Assembly (NCBI RefSeq): GCF_002211365.1
Contig: NZ_LOKZ01000001.1
Span: 992,001-1,056,000 of the forward strand
Length of the DNA stretch: 64,000 nucleotides
Reading direction: 5' to 3'
DNA from: Rhizobium sp. R711
GTDB lineage: Bacteria; Pseudomonadota; Alphaproteobacteria; Rhizobiales; Rhizobiaceae
Below the pieces are notes generated by a model, which was not told the DNA's origin, ran no database searches, and was given only the letters and a program-made list of their open reading frames with translations. Of the stretch, positions 54,578-63,868 are shown in pieces. The position numbers were made by a program, and so were the translations under genes. Numbering within the stretch: position 1 is the stretch's first letter; every line of letters begins with the position of its first letter.

Positions 54578-55723
54578 TCAAGACGGATTTGCAGGAGGCA
54601 AGACAAACAACGTGAATGCAAAAATGGCATAGAGCGCAAGGGCCATGACCCCGGCATACCATGCTCCACGCCCGCCATTGGACAAGAGGGTTGCTGCTAT
54701 CGTGGCAACGATCATCATCGTGACCGCGCCCCGCCAAAACTGAAGGGTCATCGGTTCTGGGCCGACGAAATAGCTGACGAGCACCAGGACCGGCGCGACA
54801 AAGAGGGCAATCTGGGCTGCACTGCCCAGTGCGATCCCGACGCTGAGATCGAGGCGATTTGCACGGGCGGCCGAAAAGGCGGTGGTCATCTCCGCGGCTG
54901 CGCCCACCAAGGCTACGACGATGAAACCGACGAAGGCGGGTGTCATTCCAAGGTGCTCTGCCGCGACTTGTACCGAACTGACGAAGATCTCGCTCACCAT
55001 CGCGACCAATAGCGTAACGACGATCAACAGGATGACGCTGAGCCCGAGCGGCCAAGGTTTTTCGTCTTCATCCGCGTGGCCGACGCTGGCGAAAAGCTCC
55101 CGGTGTGTCCTCAATGAAAACAGCATACCGAGCGCATAGACCACGATGAGAAGAACCGCCAAGCCCAGGCTGAGGTCTTGAGAGACATGCAGGGCAGGAG
55201 GCTGGTCCACTTCACTAATCAACGATGGAACCAGAATGGCGATTGTTGCAAGGAATAGAAGACAGGCCTGAAAGCGTGCGTTGATGCGATTGAATTCCTG
55301 GACGTGATGCTTGAGACCTCCAAGGAAAAATGCACCTCCGAGCATGAATAGGGTATTGGTCACAATCGCGCCTGCCAGGGACGCCTTGACCAATAGGTAT
55401 TGCCCGGCCTGAAGAGCCGCAAGCGAGATCACAAGTTCGGTCAGATTCCCGAGGGTGGCGTTTAGCAGGCCGCCGACAGCGTCTCCGGTCCTGGCGGCAA
55501 TGGCTTCGGTTGCGCGGCTGAGGAGCGCGGCCAAAGGCACAATCGCCACCACTGAAACGAGGAACAGCAGCGTATGCGCATCGGGCACGATCCGTTCCAG
55601 GAGAATAACAACGGGCACGAAAACAATAAGCGCGAGAGCAGGAGATCGACGGACTTCGTCCGCAATGACCCTACCCCCGCCGCGCGATGACGCGGACGAA
55701 GGCCTTTCCTCAGAATTACCCAT
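54578..55723 (-). CDS. Calcium/proton antiporter (CaCA family, Cax type)
   Basis: A 381-residue membrane antiporter. The two CaCA repeats are GLLNATLGNLTELVISLAAL and VGAAAEMTTAFSAARANRLDLSVGIALGSAAQ, with acidic residues in the transport path. It probably exports Ca2+ in exchange for protons. The start at 55723 (MGNSEERP) has GGAGAAAAGGG upstream, whereas the upstream frame has no ribosome site. It is transcribed toward the small K+ channel gene. Confidence 0.93.
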   Translation of the reverse strand: MGNSEERPSSASSRGGGRVIADEVRRSPALALIVFVPVVILLERIVPDAHTLLFLVSVVAIVPLAALLSRATEAIAARTGDAVGGLLNATLGNLTELVISLAALQAGQYLLVKASLAGAIVTNTLFMLGGAFFLGGLKHHVQEFNRINARFQACLLFLATIAILVPSLISEVDQPPALHVSQDLSLGLAVLLIVVYALGMLFSLRTHRELFASVGHADEDEKPWPLGLSVILLIVVTLLVAMVSEIFVSSVQVAAEHLGMTPAFVGFIVVALVGAAAEMTTAFSAARANRLDLSVGIALGSAAQIALFVAPVLVLVSYFVGPEPMTLQFWRGAVTMMIVATIAATLLSNGGRGAWYAGVMALALYAIFAFTLFVLPPANPS

Positions 55724-55956
55724 GCCCTTTTCTCCGGGGATCGGAGCGACCCGCGGAGAAGCGTAGCACCATTTAGGATTGATGTCGCGGCACTCTTCGC
55801 GTCTCGCCGAGGTGAGTTGCGGAAGCAAAACTGAAAGCACAATCCATCGTCATTGACCGACTGATCGTCGACTTTGGGCCCCAGCGGCCGTCATTCGATG
55901 ATTGGCCTTCTTCGAAAGGCCATGTAAACGGTCCACTGTTGTCCTGAGGAGCTCCA

Positions 55957-56316
55957 ATGTCCAACACCCCCGTCATTTGCGAGGTTCGCTATTACATCGA
56001 CCCGGATGCGATTAGTGAGTTCAAAAGCTACGCGCGGACTTGGATGAAGCTGATTGAACGTTACGGCGGGACGCACGACGGATACTTCATTTCTCGTCAG
56101 GGCCCGGCTGGGGCAGTCTTGAGCTTCCCAGGAACAGGGAAGGATGAACTTCGTGCGCTTGCTGTTGCGCGATTCACTTTCCTGGATGACGCCGCCTATT
56201 TTCTGTATCGCGAAGAGGTTGCCAGAGACGCTGAAGCGATAGAGGCGAATTCAAGATATGGGAAAACCCCGCCATTCAAGAGCTATGAACGCGTGTTTCT
56301 GGAACGCCTTGTATGA
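55957..56316 (+). CDS. NIPSNAP family protein
   Basis: A 119-residue cytoplasmic protein of the ferredoxin-like NIPSNAP fold. VICEVRYYIDPDAISEFKSYARTWMKLIERYGG is the N-terminal motif. The function is unknown in bacteria. The start has GAGGAGCTCCA upstream. No operon partner is evident. Confidence 0.85.
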   Translation: MSNTPVICEVRYYIDPDAISEFKSYARTWMKLIERYGGTHDGYFISRQGPAGAVLSFPGTGKDELRALAVARFTFLDDAAYFLYREEVARDAEAIEANSRYGKTPPFKSYERVFLERLV

Positions 56317-56527
56317 ACGGTGCGGAGATGTCTGTTTTGGGCCATGGGCGGTCACTTTCTTGTTCAAACGGCGGATCGATAAAATTGTAGCAGAGCGCGA
56401 AATCGGCCTCTAACCACGCCATCAAACTTACCCGGGCTGAAACCCTGGAAGCCGGATTCGATAGGAGATTCTGTAAGGAAAAGCCGCGCCAGATGCACCC
56501 CGCGTAAATGAGGCGGAGATGCAGGAC

Positions 56528-57562
56528 ATGGCAATTTTGGTCACGGGCGGGGCGGGCTATATCGGCAGCCACATGGTCTGGACATTGCTGGATGCGGGGG
56601 AGGACGTCGTTGTCCTCGACAATCTATCGACTGGCTTTCGCTGGGCGGTCGCTCCGGGTGCGCGTTTCTATCTCGGCGATGTCGCCGATGCCCAGGTTCT
56701 CAAGACGATCTTCATCGAGAACGACATCGAAGCGATCATCCACTTTGCCGGTTCGGCGATCGTGCCCGCATCCGTTGCAGATCCGCTTGCCTATTACGAC
56801 AACAATTCCGGCAAGACGCGGGCGCTGTTGAGCGCTGCGATCAATGTCAACATTCGCCATTTCGTCTTTTCCTCCACGGCTGCCGTCTACGGGCCACAGA
56901 ACACGTCCGAGCCGGTCAAGGAGACGGCGCCGCTCAATCCCGAGAACCCCTACGGCCAGTCGAAGCTGATGACGGAATTCATGCTGCGGGACGCGGCGGC
57001 GGCCTACGACTTCGACTATGTGGCGCTGCGCTACTTCAACGTCGCCGGCGCCGATCCGCTCGGACGCAGCGGTCAATCGACTTCAGGCGCGACGCACCTG
57101 ATCAAGGTCGCCTGCGAGGCAGCGCTTGGTAAACGCAGCGGCGTTCATGTTTACGGCATCGATTACCCGACTCACGACGGTACCGGCGTGCGCGACTACA
57201 TCCATGTGAGCGATCTCACCGTGGCTCATCTGAAGGCGCTTCAGCATTTACGCCGTGGAAGCGGCTCGCTCGTCGCCAATTGCGGCTACGGCACCGGCTA
57301 TTCCGTGCTCGACGTGCTTAACATGGTCACCCGTCTGCGCGGACGCTCCTTCAAGGTTCATATGGCGCCGAGGCGTCCGGGCGACGCCGCAAGCGTTGTC
57401 GCAGACTCACGGCTTGCCCAACGCGTTCTGGATTGGAAGCCGACACACGATTCATTGGAGACGATCGTTCAAAGCGCGCTCGACTGGGAAGAGTTTCTGC
57501 TCAATCGCAACGCCGACGATCTACAGAGCCTCCACCGGGCGCTCGCCGCCGCGTCGTTCTGA
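56528..57562 (+). CDS. galE: UDP-glucose 4-epimerase
   Basis: A 344-residue extended-SDR enzyme. The NAD motif is VTGGAGYIGSH near the start and the catalytic pair is Y142/K146 (NPYGQSKLM). The later VRDYIHVSDL and KVHMAPRRPGDAASVVADS segments are typical of GalE. It interconverts UDP-glucose and UDP-galactose for surface polysaccharide. The ATG at 56528 is preferred over 56519 because GGCGGAG lies at a better distance; the difference is three residues. Confidence 0.94.
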   Translation: MAILVTGGAGYIGSHMVWTLLDAGEDVVVLDNLSTGFRWAVAPGARFYLGDVADAQVLKTIFIENDIEAIIHFAGSAIVPASVADPLAYYDNNSGKTRALLSAAINVNIRHFVFSSTAAVYGPQNTSEPVKETAPLNPENPYGQSKLMTEFMLRDAAAAYDFDYVALRYFNVAGADPLGRSGQSTSGATHLIKVACEAALGKRSGVHVYGIDYPTHDGTGVRDYIHVSDLTVAHLKALQHLRRGSGSLVANCGYGTGYSVLDVLNMVTRLRGRSFKVHMAPRRPGDAASVVADSRLAQRVLDWKPTHDSLETIVQSALDWEEFLLNRNADDLQSLHRALAAASF

Positions 57563-57708
57563 GACCCAATGCAATCCTCGACCTCCGCCGGCGGCCATCG
57601 ACTATGCCGCCGAGTGCGGTAAGGTGACGTCATGCGGCAATGCCGGTTCACTCCAAGCGAGGTTCCCGAATTGCGGCGAAGCGGTGTCATGGAAGCGAGG
57701 AGGTCAGC

Positions 57709-58773
57709 ATGCGGGATGAGGTTCAGCAGAGTGAGGTGATTGTCGAACGGCGCGCCTCGGCCGGTCTCATCCGCCTCAATCGACCGCGTGCGCTGAACAG
57801 CCTGACACTCGACATGGTCCGCGCCTTTGCCGCAGCAATGGACGACTTCGCAGCGGACGCCAATGTCGCCACTGTGATCGTATCCGGGGAAGGGGAGCGC
57901 GGCTTCTGCGCCGGCGGCGACATTCGCGCACTGCACGAAAGCGGCCGCGCCGGCACCGATCTGGCCATGACTTTCTGGCGCGAAGAGTTTCGCCTGAATC
58001 ACCGTATCGCGACCTATCCCAAGCCCTATGTCGCTCTGATGGACGGCATCACCATGGGTGGTGGCGTCGGTCTCTCATCGCACGGGCGCCACCGTGTCGT
58101 GACCGAACGAACCAAGCTTGCCATGCCGGAAACCGGGATCGGCTATTTCCCGGATGTCGGGGCGACGTGGCTGCTGCCGCGTGCGCCGGGCGAGGCCGGT
58201 ACGTGGATGGGATTGACGGGACTGACGATCGACGCAGCAGATATCATCTATGCTGGATTGGCCGATCACCACATCGCTTCCTTCCGGCTGCCTGACATCG
58301 TCGACACGCTGGCGGAATTGCCGCGAAACGCAGCGCAGCGTGACGTCGAGGCGGTGCTGAAAAACCTTTCCAGCAATCCGGGGACGAGCTCGATCAGAAG
58401 CAACCGCGACCTGATCGAACGTTGCTTTCATTTCGGCACAGTCGAGGAAATCATCCATGCGCTGCAAAGGGAGCCCGGCGATTTTGCCGCTGAAACGCTG
58501 CGCATCATCGAGACGCGCTCCCCGACCAGTCTTAAGATTGCTCTTCGTCTGCTGCGCCAGGGCCGGCAAAGCAGAAACCTTGCCGAGTGCCTGAACCGCG
58601 AACTCGGCGCCTGCCAGCAAATATTGAAAAGCCCGGATTTCTACGAGGGCATCCGCGCCGCCATTATCGACAAGGATCGCAATCCACACTGGATGCCGGC
58701 GACACCGGAAGCGGTCGACCAGGCGGCCATTGATGCCTTCTTCCGGCCGGCTGAGCCACCGCTCGCGCTCTAA
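57709..58773 (+). CDS. 3-Hydroxyisobutyryl-CoA hydrolase-like enoyl-CoA hydratase family protein
   Basis: A 354-residue crotonase-fold enzyme. SGEGERGFCAGGDIRALHES and MDGITMGGGVGLSSHGRHRV form the CoA and oxyanion sites. MPETGIGYFPDVGATWLLPR is the signature of the hydrolase branch of valine breakdown. Length (350 residues) also fits that branch rather than a hydratase. The start at 57709 has GAGGAGGTCAGC upstream. No valine operon is nearby. Confidence 0.9.
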   Translation: MRDEVQQSEVIVERRASAGLIRLNRPRALNSLTLDMVRAFAAAMDDFAADANVATVIVSGEGERGFCAGGDIRALHESGRAGTDLAMTFWREEFRLNHRIATYPKPYVALMDGITMGGGVGLSSHGRHRVVTERTKLAMPETGIGYFPDVGATWLLPRAPGEAGTWMGLTGLTIDAADIIYAGLADHHIASFRLPDIVDTLAELPRNAAQRDVEAVLKNLSSNPGTSSIRSNRDLIERCFHFGTVEEIIHALQREPGDFAAETLRIIETRSPTSLKIALRLLRQGRQSRNLAECLNRELGACQQILKSPDFYEGIRAAIIDKDRNPHWMPATPEAVDQAAIDAFFRPAEPPLAL

Positions 58774-58776
58774 TCT

Positions 58777-60837
58777 TCAGCGCCACATCCCGCGCATGCG
58801 CGCACCGACATCGACGCGCACCTGTCGCGCCTGATGCGAGGCGCTGCCACCGGCTCTGGCCTGCGGCCAGCCGACCACCTCGAAGAACTGCAGCAGCGTT
58901 GCCGGGATGAAGCGCGTACGCGAGGCGTAGACATGCCGGTCGCCCTGCGCGTTCTGGCCGTGCGTGAAGAAGCGCTGCGGCACGACGAGGTCGAGATTGT
59001 CCTTCGCGCGGGTCATCGCGACGTAGAGAAGTCGCCGTTCTTCCTCGATCTCGGCGCTGGTGCCGACCGCAAGGTCGGACGGGATGCAGCCGTCAACGAC
59101 ATTAAGCATGAACACTCTCGTCCATTCCTGTCCCTTGGCGGAATGGATCGTCGACAGGATCAGATAATCCTCGTCGAGCAGCGGTACGCCGGCTTGGTCG
59201 CTCGTCGCATCCGGTGGGTCGAGCGTCAGTTCCGTCAGGAAGCGCTCGCGGGAAGGATAGCCGTTGGCGATCTGCTCCAGTTGCAGCAGGTCAGCCTGGC
59301 GGGTCGAGGCGTCCTCGTGCAGGCGTTCGAGATGCGGCGAATACCACTCGCGAACGAGGCCGATCTCCGCCGGCCAGCCGGCCTTGCCTATCTTTACCTC
59401 CTGCAGCATCGAAACGAAGGCCGTCCAATCCTCTCCGGAGCGGGGAGGGGCCGGCAGTTCGGCAAGCACCTGCATCGGGCTCGAATCCGCCGCCATCTGG
59501 TCGATGACGCGCTGCGCCGTCGAGGGTCCGACGCCCGGGAGCAGTTGCATCAACCGGAAGCCGGCGACGCGGTCGCGCGGATTCTGGGCAAAGCGCAAAG
59601 CGGCCAGCATGTCCTTCACATGGGCGCTGTCGAGGAATTTCAGCCCGCCGAATTTCACGAACGGAATGTTGCGGCGGGTCAGCTCGACTTCCAGCGCGCC
59701 GCTGTGATGCGATGCGCGGAAAAGCACCGACTGCTGCTTGAGCTTCACGCCTTCCTCGCGGTTCTCCAGCACCTTATCGGCGACGTATCGCGCCTGGTCG
59801 GTCTCGTCGCGCACGGTGACAAGCTTTGGACGCTGGGCCGATTGGCGCTCCGTCCAGAGGTTCTTGGTGAAGCGCTCCGAGGCGAGATCGATGACGGCGT
59901 TCGCCGCCGCCAGGATCGGCTGCGTCGAGCGGTAGTTGCGATCGAGCGTGATGATGTTTGCGGAGGGGCTGAATGCCGCCGGAAAGTCGAGAATGTTGCG
60001 CACAGTGGCCGCACGAAAGGAATAGATCGACTGCGCATCGTCGCCAACGACAGTCAGGCCTTGTCCGCCGGGCTTCAATGCGAGCAGGATCGAGGCCTGC
60101 AACCGGTTCGTATCCTGGTATTCATCAACCAGCACATGGTCGAAACGGCTGCCGATATCGTCCGCGATGATCGGCTCGCTGACCATCTGCGCCCAGTAGA
60201 GCAGCAGATCGTCATAATCGAGAATGTTCTGGTTCTGCTTGGCTTCGACATAGGCGCCGAAGAGTTCCCGTAGCTGATTTTCCCAGGCCGAGCACCACGG
60301 GAACGCGTCGCGCAGAACGAGGCGGAGTTCGCTTTCCGAATTGACGACGCGCGAGTAGATCGCAAGGCAGGTACCTTTCGTCGGAAATCGGCTCTCCATC
60401 TTCGAGAAGCCGAGCTCGTGCCGGATGAGGTTCATCAGATCTGCGCTGTCTTCGCGATCATGGATTGTGAAGGCGGGGTCGATGCCGATCTGCTCCGCGT
60501 AGTCGCGCAGGAGCCGCGCCCCGATCCCGTGAAAGGTGCCGCTCCAGGCGAGGGCATCCGCCATGATGCCGGAATTGCCGCCGAGGACCTGGGCGCAGAT
60601 GCGCTCGACACGCCGGGCCATCTCGGTGGCCGCGCGCCGCGAAAATGTCATCAGCAGGATCCGGCGTGGATCGGCGCCCTTGACGATGAGATGCGCAACA
60701 CGGTGCGCGAGGGTGTTCGTCTTGCCCGAACCGGCGCCGGCGATGACCAGCAGTGGACCAGCAACATGGGTGCCCTCAGTGAGCGTGCCGTATTCGACGG
60801 CCGCGCGCTGCTGGGGATTGAGCTTTTCAAGATACAT
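58777..60837 (-). CDS. UvrD/Rep family ATP-dependent helicase
   Basis: A 686-residue superfamily 1 helicase. Walker A is AGAGSGKT (33-40), motif II VLVDEYQDTNRLQ, motif III GDDAQSIYSFRAA, and motif V/VI regions ILSTIHSAKGQEW and LLYVAMTRAKDNLDLV. It is a DNA-repair or replication helicase distinct from the main UvrD. It is convergent with the hydrolase gene, 3 bp away. Confidence 0.95.
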   Translation of the reverse strand: MYLEKLNPQQRAAVEYGTLTEGTHVAGPLLVIAGAGSGKTNTLAHRVAHLIVKGADPRRILLMTFSRRAATEMARRVERICAQVLGGNSGIMADALAWSGTFHGIGARLLRDYAEQIGIDPAFTIHDREDSADLMNLIRHELGFSKMESRFPTKGTCLAIYSRVVNSESELRLVLRDAFPWCSAWENQLRELFGAYVEAKQNQNILDYDDLLLYWAQMVSEPIIADDIGSRFDHVLVDEYQDTNRLQASILLALKPGGQGLTVVGDDAQSIYSFRAATVRNILDFPAAFSPSANIITLDRNYRSTQPILAAANAVIDLASERFTKNLWTERQSAQRPKLVTVRDETDQARYVADKVLENREEGVKLKQQSVLFRASHHSGALEVELTRRNIPFVKFGGLKFLDSAHVKDMLAALRFAQNPRDRVAGFRLMQLLPGVGPSTAQRVIDQMAADSSPMQVLAELPAPPRSGEDWTAFVSMLQEVKIGKAGWPAEIGLVREWYSPHLERLHEDASTRQADLLQLEQIANGYPSRERFLTELTLDPPDATSDQAGVPLLDEDYLILSTIHSAKGQEWTRVFMLNVVDGCIPSDLAVGTSAEIEEERRLLYVAMTRAKDNLDLVVPQRFFTHGQNAQGDRHVYASRTRFIPATLLQFFEVVGWPQARAGGSASHQARQVRVDVGARMRGMWR

Positions 60838-60918
60838 TCAGCCGTCCGGTTGCTTCGGCGGAGAATCGCACCGCGGAAATATTCGACGTTCCTTGAATGT
60901 TCTCGAAGGACGCCGCTG

Positions 60919-61197
60919 TCAAGAACCGTTTCGTGAGGGGTAATCGGGTACGATAACACGTCGGGTCAGCTTCAGGGTGCGATCCGGTTGGAGGATATAG
61001 GTTTCCTTAACCCTGCTGCCGGTCGAGTCGTAGAAGGAATTGTAGATGACACTGCCGGGTGGGGATTTCGTCAACTTTGTGCGCGGCTGCTCGCCATAGG
61101 TGATGCTGCCCGGGATCGGCTGTACCTCGGTCGAGCTGTCCGTGGCGCAGCCCGATAGCATCACGACCGACAGAATTGTCGGAAGCAGAATTTTCAT
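60919..61197 (-). CDS. Small lipoprotein
   Basis: A 92-residue lipoprotein. The signal peptide MKILLPTILSVVMLSGC ends in the lipobox LSGC. The rest (VQPIPGSITYGEQPRTKLTKSPPGSVIYNSFYD) has no domain I recognise. It lies 81 bp upstream of the helicase start on the same strand. Confidence 0.75.
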   Translation of the reverse strand: MKILLPTILSVVMLSGCATDSSTEVQPIPGSITYGEQPRTKLTKSPPGSVIYNSFYDSTGSRVKETYILQPDRTLKLTRRVIVPDYPSRNGS

Positions 61198-61365
61198 CGT
61201 TGCAACCCCGCACTAAACCGTGGGTATATATGGTCCTCTAGGTCGAGAAGCCAAGTAGCTCCTGCTGGCCTATGTGAGGTTCGTCCAAGTATAGATAGAT
61301 GCGGCGCAACTAAACCTCCCCTCCGGCGTTAGTCAGTGACTGGTTCTTGCCATTCGGAGGCGATC

Positions 61366-61629
61366 ATGGTGCTTCGATTTCAGACGACGGAAGGTCACGG
61401 CGACGCCTGCGGGCACGGCCACGACGTCGCATCAACCCGCGCCTCGGTGGAAAGCGCCCTCAGCGCCGCCGATGACATCGATAGCAGCGAAATCGTCGTG
61501 TCGATCCTCGGACCTTACGTCGTTCTCGAGGGATTCGTCCGGCATAAAGGCCATATCGAGCGGGCGATTGCGGTCGCTGAAGACGTGGTGGGCAAGGGGC
61601 ACGTCTGCGGCCGGATGCTACGACGTTAG
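61366..61629 (+). CDS. BON domain protein
   Basis: An 87-residue protein with one BON domain (RASVESALSAADDIDSSEIVVSILGPYVVLEGFV, then HIERAIAVAEDVVGKGHV). It lacks a signal peptide, so it is probably cytoplasmic. The N-terminus is His-rich (GHGDACGHGHD), which could bind metal. The start at 61366 has CGGAGGCGATC upstream. Confidence 0.85.
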   Translation: MVLRFQTTEGHGDACGHGHDVASTRASVESALSAADDIDSSEIVVSILGPYVVLEGFVRHKGHIERAIAVAEDVVGKGHVCGRMLRR

Positions 61630-61851
61630 CCGGGCTACTCACATATAATACTGTAAATTCATCAGTTTTGGCGCGCGCATACTGCACGTAGCTGCGCATA
61701 TAGAAGCGTCCACCTACCGGCATGTAAAATCATACAATTTAGCTTAATCGAAAATACGAAGAGTTAACTGTGCGAAAGTAGTAGCGGCGCCACTGGAACT
61801 AAAAACGCTTTTCATTAGTTAATGCTTGTAATCAAAATACGGGAGAGGCGC

Positions 61852-62109
61852 ATGCGAAGACTTCTTCGACTGGGAGTGCCGGCTTTTGCGCTGGCAATAG
61901 GGACCTTCATCACGCCAGCTTCGGCTTCGCTGGAGATCACGAGCGACTATTCCGCCCTGCCGCGGGATGAGATGGCGATGAACGAATATACCGGTTCGGT
62001 GTCATGCACCAGGCCGACGACGCATTATGTTCCATCCTTCATTCGGTCTTTTGACGGCACGATTATCGGCGTCGGCTACCTCGAAGTGCAGAGCGACGGT
62101 CACTGTTGA
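61852..62109 (+). CDS. Small secreted hypothetical protein
   Basis: An 85-residue protein with signal peptide MRRLLRLGVPAFALAIGTFI followed by TPASA. Two Cys residues (SVSCTRPTTH, DGHC) may form a disulfide. The start has GGGAGAGGCGC upstream. I recognise no domain. Confidence 0.65.
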   Translation: MRRLLRLGVPAFALAIGTFITPASASLEITSDYSALPRDEMAMNEYTGSVSCTRPTTHYVPSFIRSFDGTIIGVGYLEVQSDGHC

Positions 62110-62254
62110 TCGTCTCTGCTTCGCTTGTGAAATAGAGTAGCCAAGATCGCGCTCTCTTCGGTAGGGCTGATCAACTTTTCTGGTTGTGCGTTGTGCGTTG
62201 CAGCACATTGCGTTAGCTTCCCGCGAAGCTGAGCCTCAACCAGAAGGATACCCG

Positions 62255-63403
62255 ATGATCATTGAGAGCAAGCTGATCGGATGCCTCGACGGCCTGCGTG
62301 GCCTGGCCGCCCTTTGGGTGCTCGTGGGCCATAGCCTGCAACTGACAGGCTGGCACCTTCCGATCCTTTCGTCGCCGGATTTGGGCGTTGACCTCTTCAT
62401 TATGCTGTCCGGCTTCCTGATGGTTTTTCACTATCAGTTGCGCGAGACGGCTAATCCCTGGGAAAAGCCATCCACCTGGTTCGGCTTCTGGCTGAAGCGC
62501 TTCTTCCGCATCGCGCCGCTCTATTATGTGATGCTGTGCATCGCCCTGCTGTTAGGGCCGCAGCTCTATGAGAGCCGCATGGTCATTGACACCTTTCTCG
62601 CGCATGGCCCGCAATTGCCGGAGCGCTATCTGGATGGCAGCCTGCGCAATCTCTTCATTCATGCAAGCTTCGTCTTCGGGCTGCACCCTGCCTATGCGTT
62701 CCGCACGCCGCTGCCGGATTGGAGTCTTGGGCTGGAGATGCAGTTCTATGCAGTCTTCCCGCTTGCGATGCTGCTTTTGCGGAGAACCAGATGGCTGCCG
62801 GGCGCTGCCGTTGTTGCGCTTGCCGCCTTCCTCATCGCCAAGGCCATTCAGGCCGCGCATGTCGATTTTCCTATGGCGTCTTTCCTGCCGCTGAAGATGC
62901 ACGTCTTCCTGTGCGGCATGCTGATCGCCAACGGCTTGTTCGTGTCGCAGCGGCAAACGATCATGAACGGCTTGCTTGCCGTCATTCTGGTGATGATTCC
63001 GATTGGCGGGGACATGACCTCGACGAAGGTCGCCATCCGCGTGCTTCTCGTGATCGGCTTCTTCGCGCTGGTGCACTATCACCTGTTGCCTGGCCTCATC
63101 GGACGGCTCGGCGACCGTGTCTCTTCCGTCATGGGAAATCGCTTCTGTCATTGGCTCGGCGAACTTTCGTTCGGCGTCTACCTGATCCATTTGCTGCTGC
63201 TGCAGCCGATCGCCGCGTTCATCATCAGGCATTTCGGGGCTGAGATTTCCGCGCCGGTACGGTTCGCGATCGTCGTGGCCGCCCTTCTGCCGCTAGCCTA
63301 TGCGTTGGCTTACCTCGGTTTCACGCGTATCGAAGGGCCGGGCCAGAAGCTCGGGCGCAAAGTGTTGGACAGGATCGGGAGAAGGCGTCTAAAGCCGGCG
63401 TGA
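62255..63403 (+). CDS. OafA/YrhL-type membrane acyltransferase
   Basis: A 382-residue inner-membrane acyltransferase 3 protein with about ten helices. LDGLRGLAALWVLVGHSLQL carries the conserved His (H26), and GVDLFIMLSGFLMVF with R(RFFRIAPLYYV) are the other signatures. It O-acylates a surface glycan or lipid. The start at 62255 has AGAAGGATACCCG upstream. No glycan genes adjoin it. Confidence 0.92.
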   Translation: MIIESKLIGCLDGLRGLAALWVLVGHSLQLTGWHLPILSSPDLGVDLFIMLSGFLMVFHYQLRETANPWEKPSTWFGFWLKRFFRIAPLYYVMLCIALLLGPQLYESRMVIDTFLAHGPQLPERYLDGSLRNLFIHASFVFGLHPAYAFRTPLPDWSLGLEMQFYAVFPLAMLLLRRTRWLPGAAVVALAAFLIAKAIQAAHVDFPMASFLPLKMHVFLCGMLIANGLFVSQRQTIMNGLLAVILVMIPIGGDMTSTKVAIRVLLVIGFFALVHYHLLPGLIGRLGDRVSSVMGNRFCHWLGELSFGVYLIHLLLLQPIAAFIIRHFGAEISAPVRFAIVVAALLPLAYALAYLGFTRIEGPGQKLGRKVLDRIGRRRLKPA

Positions 63404-63420
63404 GGCGGCTAATTGCAATC

Positions 63421-63456
63421 GAGGCTCGTTTGCTTTCGCAGAGGGTGACGAGCCTC
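63421..63456 (+). terminator. Hairpin after the acyltransferase gene
   Basis: 9-bp arms GAGGCTCGT and ACGAGCCTC separated by 18 bases, 18 bp after the stop. The long loop makes termination uncertain. Confidence 0.4.
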
Positions 63457-63625
63457 TGACCATCATCATGACGGCTGTCGATGTTCTATTGAGGGACGTG
63501 CCTGAATGGCAATCAGCTTTGTCGTGCTGATAACAGCAAGTGCCGCCAAGGGTTAACCAAAAATAAACTATCGCCCTATTCTGAGACAGGTTGTCAAATC
63601 TGCGCGGATCGGCGGATGAGGCTGA

Positions 63626-63868
63626 TCAATGGACCTTCAGCTTCGCTTCCTCTGCAGCCGCGACGAACTCAGCGCGGGCCTCCTCAACCGTCTTGCGGCC
63701 GTCGAGAGCGGCTCTGCATGTGCTTCTTGCCTTCAGATAACGCAATCCGCGAGCACTCGGCCAAAGGTCTGCCAAGTATTTCAGCGCGTCCAGGGGACCG
63801 AGGATGGTGCGCGCGCCCGTATTTTCAAATCCCACGTGGATAGGATCATTCCATCTCTCTGCGGCCAT
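63626..63868 (-). CDS. DUF982 family protein
   Basis: An 80-residue cytoplasmic protein with the rhizobial DUF982 pattern: VGFENTGARTILGPLDALKYLADLWPSARG, then CRAALDGRKTVEEARAEFVAAAEEA. Rhizobial genomes carry many copies, and their role is unknown. The start has AGGAGCACGCCG upstream. Downstream, 63869-64000 holds no supported gene. Confidence 0.88.
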   Translation of the reverse strand: MAAERWNDPIHVGFENTGARTILGPLDALKYLADLWPSARGLRYLKARSTCRAALDGRKTVEEARAEFVAAAEEAKLKVH

